Origin: Microcoleaceae cyanobacterium UBA11344
Lineage (GTDB): Bacteria; Cyanobacteriota; Cyanobacteriia; Cyanobacteriales; Microcoleaceae
Direction: 5' to 3'
Assembly (NCBI GenBank): GCA_003483675.1
Contig: DMYK01000462.1
Span: 955-6,770 of the forward strand
DNA: 5,816 nucleotides
In this document: piece after piece, positions 4,567 to 5,816 of the stretch
How the letters are laid out: each line of letters starts with the position of its first letter
Numbering within the stretch: the first letter of the stretch is position 1
Position numbers and translations under genes: made by a program
The notes under the pieces: model-generated
Seen by the model: only the letters and a program-made list of their open reading frames with translations
Database searches by the model: none
What the model was told of the DNA's origin: nothing

Positions 4567-5816
4567 ATGCAACAAATCAAAAAGCTCGATCGAATTCCTG
4601 ATGCTTGCTCCCAGGCTCAAAAAATTCGCTTTTTCACTTTCTTGCAAAGAGTGTTAATTGGAACACTAGCGAGTACATTACTCAATCTCTTCATCCTGTT
4701 TCCCTCTCCAAGTTTCGCCCAAGTGGTTCTAGGAGTAGTTCGCAGTTCGGAAAATTCTCCCGACTGGGTAAAGATTACCACGCGGCTCTGGGAAAGCGGT
4801 ATTGCTTACCAACCAATTAATCTCGAACAAATTAAAAGTACGGCGGATTTAGCGGGCGTTAATGTTCTGTTTCTGCCGAATATTGAAACTTTGACTCCGG
4901 CGCAAATTAAAGTTTTAGAAGCTTGGGCTTCCCAGGGCGGCCGGTTGATTGCTTCCGGGCCAGTGGGCCGCAGTTCTCCGGCTTTGGTTCGTCAATCTTT
5001 GCGATCGCTCCTTGGGGCCTATTGGGCTTTTCCGTTGACTCAGCCGGCGGCACCTCAACCCCGCACCCGCTGTCGAGATCTTGCTTGCACTACTTCTAGC
5101 AATTGGGTGCCTGCGGAACAGAAAAATAGCTCGGTTCAAGGCGGTGTCTTGATTCCCGCTAATGCGAACAGTCAAACTATTGCTACCTGGAAGGACAGTT
5201 CCGGTTCCTCGGCTGCGATCGCCACCGATCGCGCTACCTATCTCGGCTGGCGCTGGGGTAGCAACGGTTCGGCAAATGTAGACACGGCTTGGCTGCGGGC
5301 CTCGATCGCCCGCTGGGGAGGCACTGTCAGTTCGCCTCTACCACCGCCAACAGCGATCGCACCCCCAAAACCTAATCCCCCCCCCACAGTTACTCGAAAC
5401 ACCCCTCCAGGGCCGCGTAATACCCCACTGAGCCGACTTTCTCCCTCTCCCCCCCTTCCCGATCCAGTACCAGCAACTTTTACAGACCCTTCGGATCAAT
5501 CGGCGCCGGCGGGTTTGGATGTGCAGGCAAATTCTAATAAGCCGATCATCAGCATTGAAGCGTATTTGATGCGCCAAGAATTGACCAACCTCCTCGGTAG
5601 GTTTGAAAGCGCCCTGACAGCCGCTAATTCAGCTAATACCCCTGTCAATCTCAATGCTGCCAACAGAGTTCAACTGGTGGCTGGAAGCAACAGTGGTGGT
5701 GCCCCGGCTGCTATTCGCCCGCCGATTATGCAAGGGGCCTCGACGCGGGCGATCGCCCAAGCGCGGCAGGTTTTGCAGAGTTTCGATCAACTCCTGGCTG
5801 AGCAAAACTACGCGGA
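4567..5816 (+). CDS. Exported family-10-like (GHL10) glycosyl hydrolase, N-terminal part, runs off the window
   Basis: The frame stays open for 416 codons to the window edge. Residues 1-51 form a signal peptide: a long basic start, a hydrophobic core (VLIGTLASTLLNLFILF, 29-45) and a likely cut after SFA51. The protein should therefore be exported to the periplasm or cell surface. Residues 53-140 (VVLGVVRS..., NVLFLPNIETLTPAQI, WASQGGRLIASGPVG) alternate strands and helices like class I glutamine-amidotransferase folds, as in the front domain of cyanobacterial family-10-like hydrolases. WGSNGSANVDTAWLR closes this region near residue 245. A proline-rich linker (about 258-310) follows, then helical sequence (ISIEAYLMRQELTNLL; RAIAQARQVLQSFDQLL). 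The catalytic barrel would be downstream and is not seen, so activity, probably on cell-wall or extracellular glycans, is inferred from memory of the family. ATG 4567 has no clear Shine-Dalgarno; GTG 4546 is an in-frame alternative. Confidence 0.82.
   Translation, partial: MQQIKKLDRIPDACSQAQKIRFFTFLQRVLIGTLASTLLNLFILFPSPSFAQVVLGVVRSSENSPDWVKITTRLWESGIAYQPINLEQIKSTADLAGVNVLFLPNIETLTPAQIKVLEAWASQGGRLIASGPVGRSSPALVRQSLRSLLGAYWAFPLTQPAAPQPRTRCRDLACTTSSNWVPAEQKNSSVQGGVLIPANANSQTIATWKDSSGSSAAIATDRATYLGWRWGSNGSANVDTAWLRASIARWGGTVSSPLPPPTAIAPPKPNPPPTVTRNTPPGPRNTPLSRLSPSPPLPDPVPATFTDPSDQSAPAGLDVQANSNKPIISIEAYLMRQELTNLLGRFESALTAANSANTPVNLNAANRVQLVAGSNSGGAPAAIRPPIMQGASTRAIAQARQVLQSFDQLLAEQNYA
5001..5756. 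repeat. Cluster of four HIP1 octamers (GCGATCGC) inside the hydrolase gene
   Basis: Exact GCGATCGC occurs at 5001-5008, 5215-5222, 5353-5360 and 5749-5756, all within the coding frame of the hydrolase. The only other exact copy in the window is at 1654-1661 in the helicase gene. HIP1 is the over-represented octamer of many cyanobacterial genomes and supports the host assignment. Its function is not settled. Confidence 0.9.

Noticed and set aside
4605..4820. Plus-strand 71-codon frame MLPGSKNSLF...
   Set aside because: It is out of frame with, and inside, the signal peptide and N-terminal domain of the exported hydrolase, whose frame is open for 416 codons.
4915..5577. Minus-strand frames opposite the hydrolase gene (4915-5175, 5338-5577)
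   Set aside because: Arg/Gly/Trp-rich translations are what is expected from the antisense of Pro/Ala/Ser-rich coding sequence.

Overview
The window looks like chromosomal DNA from a filamentous, Oscillatoriales-type cyanobacterium (Microcoleus/Oscillatoria/Phormidium-like). This is an inference. It rests on five HIP1 octamers (GCGATCGC), many CGATCG cores, a heptanucleotide tandem array of the cyanobacterial STRR kind, and three genes that each resemble families well known from cyanobacteria. All three genes lie on the + strand.

Layout. (1) 1-903: the 3' part of an FHA-domain serine/threonine protein kinase gene that is visibly decaying. It has a one-base frameshift inside the FHA domain, an in-frame TAA in the linker, and a deletion that removes the catalytic loop, DFG motif and activation segment but leaves the reading frame open to the natural C-terminus. 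(2) 904-1572: 669 bases without a convincing gene. They hold an imperfect G/C-rich inverted repeat, a possible protein-coding remnant on the minus strand, a compact 10-bp hairpin, a perfect tandem 10-mer and a promoter-like TATAAT placed so close to the next start codon that a leaderless transcript is possible. (3) 1573-4311: an intact 912-codon Ski2/Mtr4-type (DSHCT) superfamily II RNA helicase starting at GTG. (4) 4312-4566: a repeat-rich spacer with eight heptamers, a hairpin-forming element with a pyrimidine-rich tail, and an 18-bp almost perfect palindrome just before the next gene. (5) 4567-5816: the first 416 codons of an exported protein with a signal peptide, an N-terminal domain resembling class I glutamine-amidotransferase folds, and a proline-rich linker. 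It resembles the front half of the cyanobacterial family-10-like (GHL10/DUF187) glycosyl hydrolases, whose catalytic barrel would lie beyond the window.

I see no sign that the three genes act in one pathway. The spacers are long and structured, so they are probably separate transcription units. I did not find a convincing new biological system. The best leads are the pseudokinase left by the in-frame deletion, the possible leaderless GTG start of the helicase, the large palindrome before the secreted hydrolase, and the C9/C7 tracts in that gene. All family assignments come from reading motifs by eye; no database search was run.
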